64,000 bases of DNA from Algoriphagus kandeliae (GCF_004571135.1 NZ_SPSB01000002.1:496001-560000), one strand, 5' to 3'; shown: positions 24,124-34,046, numbered from the stretch's first letter. The notes: generated by a model not told the origin, from the letters alone. Numbers and translations: made by a program.

Positions 24124-26679
24124 ATGAAACGAATTGTATTTCTTCTTTCTCTTTGCTTTCTAAGTACTTGGGCAAGTGCTCAAGTAGATTTGTCCTATTA
24201 TTTGCCTGAAGGATATACCTATAATCCTGCTATTCCTACGCCTAAGGAGGTTTTGGGATATGAAGTAGGTGAATGGCACGTGACTCATGATCAGTTGGTC
24301 ATGTATATGAAAGCCGTAGCCGAGGCATCCGATAGGGTGATTTTTGAGGAAACTGGCCGTAGCTACGAAAAACGCCCTCAGACTTTATTAACCATTAGTT
24401 CACCGGCTAATTTGGCCCGATTGGATCAAATCAAAGCAGATCGGAAAAAGTTGAGAGACCCGAATGCCAGCGTTTCCATTGAGTCTATGCCTGTGGTAAT
24501 GTTTATGGGCTATTCTGTTCATGGAAACGAGCCTAGTGGAGCGAATGCTTCCCTTTTGGCCGCTTATCACTTTGCTGCTGCCAATGAGATCGAAGCAGAT
24601 CTTGAAAACATTGTTCTTTTACTCGATCCTGCGATCAACCCTGATGGGCTTAACCGGTTTGCATCTTGGGTTAATTCACACAAGGCTTATAACCTAAATG
24701 GAGATCCGAATGGTCGGGAGTATAATGAAGCTTGGCCAAGAGGACGTACTAATCATTATTGGTTTGACTTGAATCGGGACTGGTTGCCTGTACAGCATCC
24801 GGAAAGCAGAAATCGCGTTCGGGTTTTTCAAAGTTGGTTACCGAATATTCATCTGGATTTCCATGAAATGGGAACCAATAGCACCTTCTTCTTCCAGCCA
24901 GGTGTTCCTTCCCGAACCCACCCACTTACTCCAACAAAGAATTTTGAATTGACGGCGAAGATTGGAACTTATCACGCCAAAGCTTTGGATAAAATTGGGT
25001 CCTTGTATTACAATCAGGAAAATTACGATGACTTCTATTATGGAAAAGGGTCAACCTATCCGGACGTACAGGGTTCCATTGGAATTCTTTTCGAACAGGC
25101 AAGTTCTCGAGGACATCTTCAAGAGTCTGCGAATGGAATGTTGAGTTTCCCTTTTACTATTCGAAATCAATTCACTGCCAACCTTTCATCTTTTCAAGCA
25201 GCAAAAGAAATGCGGGTAGAATTGAATCAGTGGATGCGGGATTTCTATCAAGGAATTGCTGAAGAAACAGCTGCTGATGTAAACAAGGCTTATATTTTCG
25301 GAAGTGCAGAGGATGATGCGAGGAGCTATCATTTGGCCGATTTGATTTTGCAGCATGATATCAAAGTCTTTAGTCTTCAGGAAGATATCACAGTGAATGG
25401 CAAGGAATTTAAAAGTGAAAATTCCTATATCGTTCCAGCAGATCAGCCTCAATATCGTTTGATCAAGGCCATGTTTGAGACTAGGACTACTTTCCAGGAT
25501 TCCCTGTTCTACGACATCTCTGCTTGGACTTATCCTATGGCCTTTGGTTTGGATTATATGGCTTTGAATAGCCGTATCCTCAACTTGGCCAATGTTCAAG
25601 AAATCAATAAAAATGACTTCAGCTTGAAGTCGGGACAGGTAGTCGGTGGCGCTGGTGCGTATCAATATGCTCTGGAATGGACGGATTACTATGCGCCAAA
25701 AGCAGCTTATAAGCTGATGAAGGAAGGTTACCGAGTTCGTGTTGCCAATGCAGAATTTAGCACGCCGGAAGGAAAGAGTTTTGGTCGGGGAACTATCCTA
25801 GTGGATAAAGGAGAATCAGGTCAATCGGATCAGGCTTTCTTCCAAAAACTTCAGGAGATCGCCGCTTCATCCACAATAGATATTCATGCGATCAGTACAG
25901 GATATACTTCAGGAATCAATATGGGTTCTACCTTTATCACTCCATTGGAAATTCCAAAAGTTGCCCTTTTGGTCGATGGAGGAGTGGATAGCTATGAGGC
26001 AGGCGAGATCTGGCATTTGATGGATCAAAGGATTGAAATGCCAATTACCTTATTGCCAGTAGATCGGGTAAGCAGTTCTGTGATAGATCGATACAATGTG
26101 ATTATCATGCCTGATGGTTCGTATGGTAGCCTTGGATCTTCTGGCGCGAATGCTTTGCGAGGCTGGGTTTCCCGAGGAAATACTCTACTAGCAAAGGGTA
26201 GAGCCTTGCGTTGGCTAGCCCAAAATGAAGTAGCGGATATCAAATTCAGAAACCTAGACACTTCCGATAAAGGGTTACAGCTAGCTTATGGGGATTATCA
26301 GAATGCAAGCGGAGCCAAGGTAACAGGCGGTGCTATTTTCAATGCCAAATTGGACTTGACCCATCCGATCGGGTACGGATATACAGAGGCAGATGTCCAT
26401 ACTTTCCGAAATGACAATTTCTTCTTAGAGCCAGCTGAAAACCCTTACGCCAATCCGTTGGTTTATACTGAAAATCCACTTGCTTCTGGTTATTTGCATC
26501 CAAGCAATTTACCGGGTATTCAAAATGGATCTGTGATTCAGGTTCGTGGTGTTGGAAGAGGCCGAGTAGTGGCGTTTGCTGACAACATGAATTTCCGAGC
26601 CTTCTGGTTTGGTACGAATAAGCTGTTCTTGAATGCGATTTTCTTCGGACAAGTAATTAACGGCGGGACAAGCCGATAA
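24124..26679 (+). CDS. Secreted M14-family zinc carboxypeptidase
   Basis: 851 residues with a signal peptide (MKRIVFLLSLCFLSTWASA). Peptidase domain at ~45-360: zinc ligands His133 and Glu136 in HGNEPSG and His247 in LDFHEMG, with NLNGDPNGREYNEAWPRGR and DLNRDW between them. The remaining ~450 residues include a glutamine-amidotransferase-like fold (VALLVDGGVDSYEAGEIWHLM, ~615-720), common in the large Bacteroidota M14 proteins. Probably degrades peptides in the periplasm or outside. Followed by a terminator at 26688. Confidence 0.9.
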   Translation: MKRIVFLLSLCFLSTWASAQVDLSYYLPEGYTYNPAIPTPKEVLGYEVGEWHVTHDQLVMYMKAVAEASDRVIFEETGRSYEKRPQTLLTISSPANLARLDQIKADRKKLRDPNASVSIESMPVVMFMGYSVHGNEPSGANASLLAAYHFAAANEIEADLENIVLLLDPAINPDGLNRFASWVNSHKAYNLNGDPNGREYNEAWPRGRTNHYWFDLNRDWLPVQHPESRNRVRVFQSWLPNIHLDFHEMGTNSTFFFQPGVPSRTHPLTPTKNFELTAKIGTYHAKALDKIGSLYYNQENYDDFYYGKGSTYPDVQGSIGILFEQASSRGHLQESANGMLSFPFTIRNQFTANLSSFQAAKEMRVELNQWMRDFYQGIAEETAADVNKAYIFGSAEDDARSYHLADLILQHDIKVFSLQEDITVNGKEFKSENSYIVPADQPQYRLIKAMFETRTTFQDSLFYDISAWTYPMAFGLDYMALNSRILNLANVQEINKNDFSLKSGQVVGGAGAYQYALEWTDYYAPKAAYKLMKEGYRVRVANAEFSTPEGKSFGRGTILVDKGESGQSDQAFFQKLQEIAASSTIDIHAISTGYTSGINMGSTFITPLEIPKVALLVDGGVDSYEAGEIWHLMDQRIEMPITLLPVDRVSSSVIDRYNVIIMPDGSYGSLGSSGANALRGWVSRGNTLLAKGRALRWLAQNEVADIKFRNLDTSDKGLQLAYGDYQNASGAKVTGGAIFNAKLDLTHPIGYGYTEADVHTFRNDNFFLEPAENPYANPLVYTENPLASGYLHPSNLPGIQNGSVIQVRGVGRGRVVAFADNMNFRAFWFGTNKLFLNAIFFGQVINGGTSR

Positions 26680-26687
26680 CATTTTCA

Positions 26688-26719
26688 AATCCCAGTTCGT
26701 GAAAAGAACTGGGATTTTT
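26688..26719 (+). terminator. Terminator of the M14 peptidase gene
   Basis: AATCCCAGTTC and GAACTGGGATT pair around GTGAAAA and are followed by TTT. Confidence 0.88.
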
Positions 26720-26742
26720 GTTTCAACCCTTTTTCCAAATTC

Positions 26743-27864
26743 ATGAAAAACCTTCTAACTATTGCTTCTGCTGCCTGCATATTCTTCGGATATCAATTGT
26801 CGGCTACTGCTCAGGAAATGAGTTTCGAGGAATACAATCCTCCTTCGACTCTTAAAGTCCCAGAAAACCCAGTTACCCGAGCCAAATATCCTTTTGTGGA
26901 TATTCATAGCCATCAAGGAGGAATCAACCAGGAGAAAATCGAAAAGCTTCTTTCTGAAATGGAGGAGTTGAATATGGGCGTTTTGGTAAATCTGAGTGGA
27001 AGAGGCTTTGGTAGAGGTGATTCCAATAGTCAACAAGAATATATCCGAGGAATGCTCAAAGAATTTGAGGCCCATGCTCCGGGTAGGTTTATGGTATTTA
27101 CCAATTTGAATTTTGCGGGCTTTGGGGATGAAAATTGGAGCCGGATTGCGGTGAAGGAATTGGAGGAAGACGTGCAAGCTGGAGCTGTAGGGCTTAAAAT
27201 CTACAAAAGTCTTGGGCTTTCAGTAAAAGATATCAATGGAAATAGAGTTCCAGTCGATCATCCTGATTTGGATCCGGTTTGGGCAAAAGCTGGTGAATTG
27301 GGAATTCCGGTAATTATCCATTCGGCGGACCCATCACAATTTTGGCAACCTATGGATGCTAATAACGAACGGTGGCTAGAGCTGAAGACTCACCCGAATA
27401 GACAACGTTCTGATACGGATCCAGCGCCTTTTGAGCAAATCATTGCAGAGCAGCATCATGTGTTTGAAAAGCATCCAAACACCACCTTTATTAATGCGCA
27501 CATGGGTTGGATGGCCAATGATTTGGATAAGGCTGAAGCGCATTTGGAACGCTATCCGAATGTGAATTTTGGAATCGGGGCAGTCATTGCGGAGTTTGGA
27601 AGACAGCCTCGAAGAGCTCGTGAGTTTTTCATCAAGTATCAAGATCGATTGTTATTTGGAAAAGATGCCTACAATCCTGAGGAGTTTCATACCTACTTCC
27701 GAGTTTTGGAGACAGCAGATGAATACTTCCCCTATTACAAAAAGTACCATGCCTTTTGGAGAATGTATGGGCTAGATTTGCCTGATGAGGTGTTGAAGAA
27801 AGTTTACTATAAAAATGCCCTCCGAATCGTTCCAGGCATGGATAAAACCCTTTTTCCAGAGTAG
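26743..27864 (+). CDS. Exported amidohydrolase (Amidohydro_2 family)
   Basis: 373 residues with a signal peptide (~1-23). The metal-site pattern of the amidohydrolase-2 barrel is visible: VDIHSHQGG (~51-59), GLKIYKS with a Lys near 150, VIIHSADP, NAHMGWMANDL and GKDAYNP (Asp). Likely a hydrolase or decarboxylase of small carboxylates or esters. Such exported members are common next to peptidases or TonB receptors in Bacteroidota. Substrate not predictable. The stop codon lies inside its terminator. Confidence 0.85.
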   Translation: MKNLLTIASAACIFFGYQLSATAQEMSFEEYNPPSTLKVPENPVTRAKYPFVDIHSHQGGINQEKIEKLLSEMEELNMGVLVNLSGRGFGRGDSNSQQEYIRGMLKEFEAHAPGRFMVFTNLNFAGFGDENWSRIAVKELEEDVQAGAVGLKIYKSLGLSVKDINGNRVPVDHPDLDPVWAKAGELGIPVIIHSADPSQFWQPMDANNERWLELKTHPNRQRSDTDPAPFEQIIAEQHHVFEKHPNTTFINAHMGWMANDLDKAEAHLERYPNVNFGIGAVIAEFGRQPRRAREFFIKYQDRLLFGKDAYNPEEFHTYFRVLETADEYFPYYKKYHAFWRMYGLDLPDEVLKKVYYKNALRIVPGMDKTLFPE

Positions 27865-27887
27865 GTCAGCAGCCTGCTCTTTTTTTT
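27859..27887 (+). terminator. Terminator of the amidohydrolase gene
   Basis: GAGTAGG and CCTGCTC pair (one G-T) around TCAGCAG, followed by eight T. The stem includes the TAG stop codon. Confidence 0.75.
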
Positions 27888-27902
27888 GAGTTCCACTTTT
27901 TG

Positions 27903-27935
27903 ACAGTTCAGTCACTGATTTCTACACTTCAGTCA
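27903..27935 (+). promoter_or_regulatory. Candidate LytTR-family response-regulator binding site
   Basis: Two direct repeats, ACAGTTCAGTCA at 27903-27914 and ACACTTCAGTCA at 27924-27935, identical at 11 of 12 positions and offset by exactly 21 bases (two helical turns). The first nine bases fit the published LytTR consensus [TA][AC][CA]GTTN[AG][TG]; the second differs by one base. The pair lies 57 bases before the start of the TonB receptor gene, and a LytTR response regulator is encoded 4 kb downstream. Confidence 0.65.
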
Positions 27936-27991
27936 GGTTCAATTTTTTAGAAGGCTAAGGCTCTTCAATTTTGATTCAAATACGAATCGAA

Positions 27992-30151
27992 ATGAAACTC
28001 CGAGTCATCTTATTCTTTTACTTTTTCCTCAGCCAATTTTTGGCTTTTGGCCAAACGATTCTCAAAGGTCGCGTTTTGGATGAGCAAGGGAAAGGACTTC
28101 CCGGAGTGAATATTTATATCAAAGGCTCGTATGATGGTACTACTTCAGGAACCGAAGGCGATTTTTCATTTCAAACTACCCAGGAAGGAATTCAAATTTT
28201 GGCTATCCGAATGATGGGATTTAAAAGCCAAGAGCAAAATATTACCTGTGATGGAGGAGAACTCCAGCTTGAGGATTTTAAGTTGGTAGAGCTGATCACA
28301 GAGATGAATGGAGTGACTATTTCTGCGGGAGCAATGGAGGCTTCTGATGAGAAAAAGTCAGTGATTCTCCGGCCATTGGATATTGTGACTACTCCGAGTG
28401 CTATGGGTGATATAGTGGGAGCTTTGCAAACACTTCCTGGAACCAGCACGGTTGGAAATGACGGAAGACTTTTTGTTCGCGGAGGAGATGCGAGTGAAGT
28501 TGGGATATATATAGATGGAATGCGTGTAGGCAATGCTTATGGCACTACTGCCGGAAATGTTCCTACCCGCACCAGATTTAATCCTAATCTTTTCAAAGGC
28601 ACCTTCTTTTCAACCGGGGGCTATTCTGCCGAATATGGTCAGGCTCTTTCTTCTGCCTTGGCTTTGAATACCAAGGATCTTTCTGTAAGAAAACAAGGTG
28701 ATTTGAGTTTGATGTCAGTTGGTGGAGGCTATTCCCAAACTTGGGCTTCTGAAAAACAAAGTCTGACTTTGAGTGGAAATTACTTTGATTTAGGGCCATA
28801 CCAACAAATTATTCCTCAGGATTTTGATTTTGAGCGAGCTCCTTTTGGATGGGATTTGGAAGTAGCTGCGCAAAAAAAGCTCAAAAATGGTGGCCTATGG
28901 AAAGTCCTTGCAAGAACCGAATCCGGAGGAATGAAACTCTGGGATGTCCAGCCTGGGTCTGAAAATAGAGGTACTTTAATCGATTTAACTAATCGGTACA
29001 GCTATGCCCAAACTAATTGGAAAAAGGCTGGGAAGAGCGGTTGGACTTGGTTTGCTGGTGCAGCTATCTCCTCCAATTTGGATGAAGTGGATTTCGATAC
29101 TTTGCAAACAGAGCGGGACAACAAATTGGCGCACCTGAAAGCATCAGCTGTCAAGGATTTCTCTGATCGTATTTCCATGAAAATCGGAGTGGAGCATTTT
29201 ATCCATCGCTATGCAGAAGGATTACCTCAAATCAATCAAGAGCGCGATTTTCTGGATAATCAAAGCTTTCTATACACGGAATGGGATTGGTATCTCAGCC
29301 GAAAATTGGTGTTAAGAGGAGGACTTCGGGCCGGAAAGAGCAGCTTGAATTCAGAGGAATGGTTGGATCCACGTTTTTCCTTGGCCTATCAACTTTCACC
29401 AAAAGGTCAGCTAAGCCTAGCAGCTGGGAAATTTTCTCAACTACCTGTAGAGACATATCGAGTCTTGACTCAAGACTTAAAAAATACTGAATCCAATCAC
29501 CTGATCTTGAACTATCTCTGGCAGAGCGAGGGGATTACCTTTCGTGCAGAAGCTTTCTACAAAAGCTATCAAGGTTTGATACGATTTGATGGGACTGTAC
29601 AAAACCCTGAAAATCTCCGCAACGAAGGAGAAGGCTTTGCCCGAGGTTTGGATTTCTTCTTTCGTGATCAAAAGTCCATCAAAAACACGGATTACTGGAT
29701 TACCTACAGCTTTGTGGACAGCAAGCGAAGCTTTGAGCAGTTTGCTTCTCGGGTTCAGCCAGGCTTCGCCCCTCGCCATAATTTCTCTGTGGTAGTGAAG
29801 CATTTTGTTGCACCACTTAAGTCTCAATTAGGAGCGAGCTTCTCATTTAACGACGGCTATGCCTACACGGATCCGAATTTTCCAGGTGAAATGAATAGAA
29901 AGACTCCGGGATTTCAAAATCTAAGCCTAAGCTGGAGTTATTTGCCCAAACCCAATTTGATTATCCATGCAGGAGTGACCAATGTGCTGGGCAGGGAAAA
30001 TGTATTCGGCTATGACTTTGCGGGTGAGCCCAATTCTCAAGGAATCTACGAATCACGAGCTATCGGTCAAGCAGCTCCCAGGTTTCTTTTCCTCGGGATC
30101 TTTTTGACCCTTTCTCAAGACAAAAACGCAAATCAATTAAATAACCTCTAA
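27992..30151 (+). CDS. TonB-dependent receptor with carboxypeptidase-regulatory N-domain
   Basis: 719 residues from the ATG at 27992 (signal peptide MKLRVILFFYFFLSQFLAFGQ). An upstream TTG would add seven residues and spoil the signal. CarboxypepD_reg-like domain ~23-105 (LKGRVLDEQGKGLPGVNIYI), plug ~125-220 (IVGALQTLPGTSTVGNDGRLFVRGGDASEVGIYIDGMRV), barrel to the end. The plug style (FVRGGD..YIDG) is that of Bacteroidota receptors for peptide or unknown substrates, not classical siderophores. Twelve bases separate it from the next gene, forming one unit with it. Confidence 0.88.
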   Translation: MKLRVILFFYFFLSQFLAFGQTILKGRVLDEQGKGLPGVNIYIKGSYDGTTSGTEGDFSFQTTQEGIQILAIRMMGFKSQEQNITCDGGELQLEDFKLVELITEMNGVTISAGAMEASDEKKSVILRPLDIVTTPSAMGDIVGALQTLPGTSTVGNDGRLFVRGGDASEVGIYIDGMRVGNAYGTTAGNVPTRTRFNPNLFKGTFFSTGGYSAEYGQALSSALALNTKDLSVRKQGDLSLMSVGGGYSQTWASEKQSLTLSGNYFDLGPYQQIIPQDFDFERAPFGWDLEVAAQKKLKNGGLWKVLARTESGGMKLWDVQPGSENRGTLIDLTNRYSYAQTNWKKAGKSGWTWFAGAAISSNLDEVDFDTLQTERDNKLAHLKASAVKDFSDRISMKIGVEHFIHRYAEGLPQINQERDFLDNQSFLYTEWDWYLSRKLVLRGGLRAGKSSLNSEEWLDPRFSLAYQLSPKGQLSLAAGKFSQLPVETYRVLTQDLKNTESNHLILNYLWQSEGITFRAEAFYKSYQGLIRFDGTVQNPENLRNEGEGFARGLDFFFRDQKSIKNTDYWITYSFVDSKRSFEQFASRVQPGFAPRHNFSVVVKHFVAPLKSQLGASFSFNDGYAYTDPNFPGEMNRKTPGFQNLSLSWSYLPKPNLIIHAGVTNVLGRENVFGYDFAGEPNSQGIYESRAIGQAAPRFLFLGIFLTLSQDKNANQLNNL

Positions 30152-30163
30152 AATCAATTTATC

Positions 30164-30808
30164 ATGAAAAAGTATCTTTTTATCCTTGCCTTTCTTGCAG
30201 TGAACTTGTCAAATGTGGCTCAAGCTGATCCGGCTTATGAATCAGCTATGAAGTCTCAGATTCAAGCCATGAATGAAATAACCGATGCACAAGCAAGTGC
30301 GGAAGTTGCCAATGCTTTTTTGCGCATTGCTGAAGCAAATTCAAATGAATGGTTACCGCTGTATTATGCTGCTTTGACCAAAATTGAGGGAGCTTTCCGA
30401 TTCGATGTCAACAAGGATCAGGAATTTGACTCGGCCATTGAGTTGATCCAAGAGGCATCTGAGATTTCTCCAAACAACTCCGAGCTTACCGCTTTGCATG
30501 GGTATGCATTAATGGGCAAATTATCCTTGGATCCGGTTTCTAGAGGACAGAGCATGAGTCCCCAAGTCATGCAGCTTTTTGGTTTGGCCATCAATCAGGA
30601 TCGGGAAAATCCCCGTGCAGTGACTCTCATGGCACAAATGGAATTAGGAATGGCTGAGTTTTTCGGTTCCGGTCCTCAAAAAGCTTGCGGAATGGCTCGA
30701 ATTGCCTTGGATTTATACAAAAGTGAAAGTGCCAAAATTGATGAAAGCTACATCCATCCTACTTGGGGAGTAGAGACTGCCGAAGAATTGGCAAAAAGAT
30801 GTCAATAA
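30164..30808 (+). CDS. Exported TPR-like protein
   Basis: 214 residues with a signal peptide (~1-21). All-helical body with two or three weak tetratricopeptide-like repeats (around 45-160, e.g. ELTALHGYALMGKLSLDP). A late Cys pair (KACGMARIA, AKRCQ) may form a disulfide. Translated with the receptor, so it may be an accessory protein of that transport unit. Ligand unknown. Confidence 0.75.
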   Translation: MKKYLFILAFLAVNLSNVAQADPAYESAMKSQIQAMNEITDAQASAEVANAFLRIAEANSNEWLPLYYAALTKIEGAFRFDVNKDQEFDSAIELIQEASEISPNNSELTALHGYALMGKLSLDPVSRGQSMSPQVMQLFGLAINQDRENPRAVTLMAQMELGMAEFFGSGPQKACGMARIALDLYKSESAKIDESYIHPTWGVETAEELAKRCQ

Positions 30809-30821
30809 GCAAACTTAAATG

Positions 30822-30870
30822 AGCCAAAGACCAATGAATCTGATTTTTAGGTTCATTGGTTTGGCTTTTA
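30822..30870 (+). terminator. Terminator between the receptor unit and the kinase gene
   Basis: AGCCAAA and CCAATGAA pair with TTCATTGG and TTTGGCT (a two-base bulge), followed by TTTTATTCTT. It ends only 17 bases before the kinase start, so kinase expression depends on read-through or on a promoter within the hairpin. Confidence 0.75.
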
Positions 30871-30886
30871 TTCTTAATTTCCATCG

Positions 30887-31957
30887 ATGCAATCTGAGAT
30901 AGACAACACACGCACCAACGAATTCCTATTCAAAAAGATTGGGCCCTTTGTTCTGTTGAACTTAGGGATTGCTTTGATTATTTCTTTTAGCATTTGTCCC
31001 AGCTGTTTTTTGTCTTTCGATGGATTCACCAAACTAATTCCTGATTTTATTTTTTCATTTCTGGTTTCCTGTTCTTTAAGTTTTGGAGGAAGTGTAATTA
31101 CCGATTGGCTTGACCGCCGAATTTCTTGGATTGATCAACCCCTGACTCGTCTCCTTGCCACGATCGGTATTTATTTGGGGTATTCATTTCTAGTATCCTA
31201 CATATTGGTCTTTTTTCATGCCTGGTTTTTGGGTCAATTTTCATTGGATAATATTCCCTGGTTGGAAATTTCCAAGTATACCATCATGCCTATGCAGGTT
31301 GCTGTGGTAGTGATGGCCATCTTCACTACTTGGTCATGGCTGGGAGAATGGAGAAAGTCCGCGGTGGAGGCTGAGCGCTTAAAAACCGAGCAATTTGCCA
31401 GTCAATACCAAAGTTTAAAGGATCAACTCAATCCCCATTTTCTCTTCAATTCCCTCAATGTCTTGACCAATTTGGTGTATGAGGATGCAGATCGATCTGC
31501 TGCTTTTATTCAAAAGCTCTCGCGGATTTATCGCTATGTTTTGGAGGTTCAGCAAGAGGAGTTGGTATCCGTGGAGAAGGAACTGGAATTCGCTAAAAAC
31601 TTCCTGGAATTGCAGAAAATACGCTTTGAAGATAAATTGGAGTTTCGGGTTCAAGTAGAGGATTTGAAAGGATATTTTCTTCCTCCGCTATCCCTTCAAT
31701 TGCTTTTGGAAAATGCCATCAAGCATAATGTGGCTTCAAGAGAAAATCCTTTGTTTATCCATATTCAACAGAAAAACGGAGAGCTTTGGGTTACCAATAC
31801 GCTACAATTGAAGAATCAATCCGAGACCTATTCCACGGGAGTTGGGTTAAAGAATATTTCAAAAAGGTATCAGCTATTGAAAGCACCAACTCCTACGGTA
31901 AAGCAAGGAGTGGATGAGTTTTTGGTCATTTTACCCTTAATCCAAATTGAGTCATGA
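30887..31957 (+). CDS. LytS/YehU-type sensor histidine kinase
   Basis: 356 residues. Four predicted membrane helices (~20-155), then a His_kinase domain with the phosphorylated His184 in QLNPHFLFNSL and the ATP-binding N-box LLLENAIKHN (~270). Partner of the LytTR regulator encoded next, with a four-base overlap (ATGA type). The input signal is unknown; no extracellular sensor domain is visible. Confidence 0.93.
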   Translation: MQSEIDNTRTNEFLFKKIGPFVLLNLGIALIISFSICPSCFLSFDGFTKLIPDFIFSFLVSCSLSFGGSVITDWLDRRISWIDQPLTRLLATIGIYLGYSFLVSYILVFFHAWFLGQFSLDNIPWLEISKYTIMPMQVAVVVMAIFTTWSWLGEWRKSAVEAERLKTEQFASQYQSLKDQLNPHFLFNSLNVLTNLVYEDADRSAAFIQKLSRIYRYVLEVQQEELVSVEKELEFAKNFLELQKIRFEDKLEFRVQVEDLKGYFLPPLSLQLLLENAIKHNVASRENPLFIHIQQKNGELWVTNTLQLKNQSETYSTGVGLKNISKRYQLLKAPTPTVKQGVDEFLVILPLIQIES

Positions 31958-32706
31958 GAATTTTACTGATTGAGGATGAAAATCCGGCAGCAAAAAGACT
32001 ATTGACCCTTTTGAAACCTCATTTTCCAGAGGCGGAGTTTTTGGGGAATATAGATTCAGTCAAATCTTCGGTTCATTGGCTGGAGACAAATTCAGAGCCG
32101 GATTTGATCTTTTGTGATATACAATTGGCGGATGGATTGAGCTTTGAGATTTTTCAGAAGAGACCAATCCAAGTGCCGATCATTTTTACTACAGCCTTTG
32201 ATCAATATGCTATCAAGGCCTTTCAAGTCAATGCCGTAGATTATTTGCTAAAGCCCATTGATCCGGAGGATTTAGCCCGGGCAGTGGAAAAATTCAAAAA
32301 GAATCAGCTTCGAAAGGAATTGGATGTTCAGCTATTAGAAAAGTTGCTCAAGCCCCAAACCAAGGTTTATAAGTCCCGGTTTTTGGTTCGCTTTGGCGAG
32401 AAAATTCAAAGCATTCCAATAGAAGAAGTCGCCTTTTTCTTCAGTGAGGAGCGTGTCACATTTTTACAAACTCAGGCAGGGAAAAAGTACGTCTTGGACC
32501 AAACTTTGGAACAAACAGAATCTCAAGTGGACCCGCTGCATTTTTTTCGAATCAATCGAAAGTATTTGGTTTCTCATCCATCCATTGAGGAAGTCTTTAC
32601 CTATTCTAATAGCCGGTTAAAAGTCAAATTGGTGAATTGTGAAGACGCAGATATTTTAATAAGCCGCGAAAAGGTATCGGATTTCAAGTCTTGGCTTGAT
32701 CAATGA
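31954..32706 (+). CDS. LytTR-family response regulator
   Basis: 250 residues. Receiver domain 1-118 with Asp55 (FCDIQL), the acidic EDEN pair and the conserved Lys in LLKPID. The LytTR DNA-binding domain is at ~145-247 (FLVRFGEKIQSIPIEEVAFFFSEE..RINRKYLVS). LytTR proteins bind pairs of ~9-bp direct repeats about 21 bases apart, as found at 27903-27935, so this regulator probably controls the upstream receptor unit. Confidence 0.95.
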   Translation: MRILLIEDENPAAKRLLTLLKPHFPEAEFLGNIDSVKSSVHWLETNSEPDLIFCDIQLADGLSFEIFQKRPIQVPIIFTTAFDQYAIKAFQVNAVDYLLKPIDPEDLARAVEKFKKNQLRKELDVQLLEKLLKPQTKVYKSRFLVRFGEKIQSIPIEEVAFFFSEERVTFLQTQAGKKYVLDQTLEQTESQVDPLHFFRINRKYLVSHPSIEEVFTYSNSRLKVKLVNCEDADILISREKVSDFKSWLDQ

Positions 32707-32742
32707 TTCGGAATTCAGCTTTCTTTCTTCTATTTTTTCAAA

Positions 32743-33963
32743 ATGAATTCAAAACCAGACAGTTCTAGAAAAAGCGATGAGCTAAGTTGGCTTGAGAATC
32801 TTCAGCGAAACAGTTGGGAGCCGGAGGTAATTATTTCAGGTATTATTCTGGCGTTTTTATTTGCGTTCCCTTCTAAGATTTATGCTTTTTCGGCTATGTT
32901 GGTTCAGGAATTTGGCCTCAACTATGCCGGAGCCGTTTTGGTGCTTTTTTACCTAAGCGCCGTAATCAGTGTTTTTAAGATTTTCTTTGTAGTACATCTT
33001 GTGCTCCGGTTTATTTGGGCGGGTTTTTTGGGTTTGAGTTATGCCTTTCCTCAAGGGGTCATTCATGAAAAGCTATTTAAGATTTCGCAGCATTTTGAAT
33101 ATCTAAAACCTGGAGATATGGTTTTGGCAATGGAGCGAATCTGTAGTATGACTTTCGCCTATCCCATTTCCTTGGTGTTTACCATTCTGGTTTCTACAGC
33201 CTATCTGGTACTTCTGCTTTTTCTTTATTATTGGCTAAAAATCAGCTTTTTTATTATTTACCTGATTTTTATGATCAGTCTTCTTGTTTTTGCACTCTTT
33301 GTGTTGATCAATAAAAATGCGAAATGGAGAGCAAAAATGGCCAAAACCATGATGGCCTCAGTTGGGGCTATTTACCAAAGCAATTTGGGGAAGTGGTTTA
33401 GTGTATTTTATGGACTTGGAATATTTCTCCTTGCCATGCCTCTGATTTACAATGATGTTCGGGATTTTTCAATGTTTTTTAATGAGTCAAATCTATTGGA
33501 GAATGAGCTAAAATGGCCGACGAAAGAGCTTTCGTATTCGGAGTTTCATCAAGAGGAAAAGCGATACCCAAGAGCATTTTTATCGACTGAAACGGTTCGT
33601 GGAGATTACCTCAAACTAGGAATCGCGCGCTATGCCGGGGATGATCAATATCTAATTGATTTAAACGAAAATTTCAAAAAGGAACTAGATTCTCTAGGCT
33701 GGCATGAGTTGGTAGACACCCCGGATTTATATCGATTTACAATAGGGGATGAGGTGATCAGAGCAGGTTCATGGAAGCGAAATCGATTACAGGTGACTGA
33801 CCAGAAAGTATATGAAACCATGTTGCCTATTGGTGATTTACCTCCCGGGATTTATACCCTGAAAATTGAAAAGCTGTTGGTGCGGTACAATTTATTCACT
33901 AATAAACCTGAGGAAATTCGGCTTCGAGAACAATGGGATGAAATTGATTTTATCAAGGAGTGA
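32743..33963 (+). CDS. Integral membrane protein of unknown function
   Basis: 406 residues. About six hydrophobic helices: ~28-50, 58-85, ~95, 128-160, 165-190 and 220-240. The last ~160 residues form a soluble domain rich in charged residues (YSEFHQEEKRYPRAF, LPPGIYTLKIEKL). Not recognised. Follows the response regulator by 36 bases, so it probably belongs to the same transcript and could be a target or sensor of the pair. Confidence 0.65.
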   Translation: MNSKPDSSRKSDELSWLENLQRNSWEPEVIISGIILAFLFAFPSKIYAFSAMLVQEFGLNYAGAVLVLFYLSAVISVFKIFFVVHLVLRFIWAGFLGLSYAFPQGVIHEKLFKISQHFEYLKPGDMVLAMERICSMTFAYPISLVFTILVSTAYLVLLLFLYYWLKISFFIIYLIFMISLLVFALFVLINKNAKWRAKMAKTMMASVGAIYQSNLGKWFSVFYGLGIFLLAMPLIYNDVRDFSMFFNESNLLENELKWPTKELSYSEFHQEEKRYPRAFLSTETVRGDYLKLGIARYAGDDQYLIDLNENFKKELDSLGWHELVDTPDLYRFTIGDEVIRAGSWKRNRLQVTDQKVYETMLPIGDLPPGIYTLKIEKLLVRYNLFTNKPEEIRLREQWDEIDFIKE

Positions 33964-34013
33964 AATTGATAGATTTAAGGCTTTTGAATTTTATTGCCAG
34001 AAAAAATTAACAT

Positions 34014-34046
34014 AAAAAAAGCGAGACTTACTCAGTCTCGCTTTTT
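34014..34046. terminator. Bidirectional terminator
   Basis: GCGAGACT and AGTCTCGC pair around TACTC, with seven A before and five T after. It serves the membrane protein gene on the plus strand and the RNase gene on the minus strand, whose stop lies inside the stem. Confidence 0.85.
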
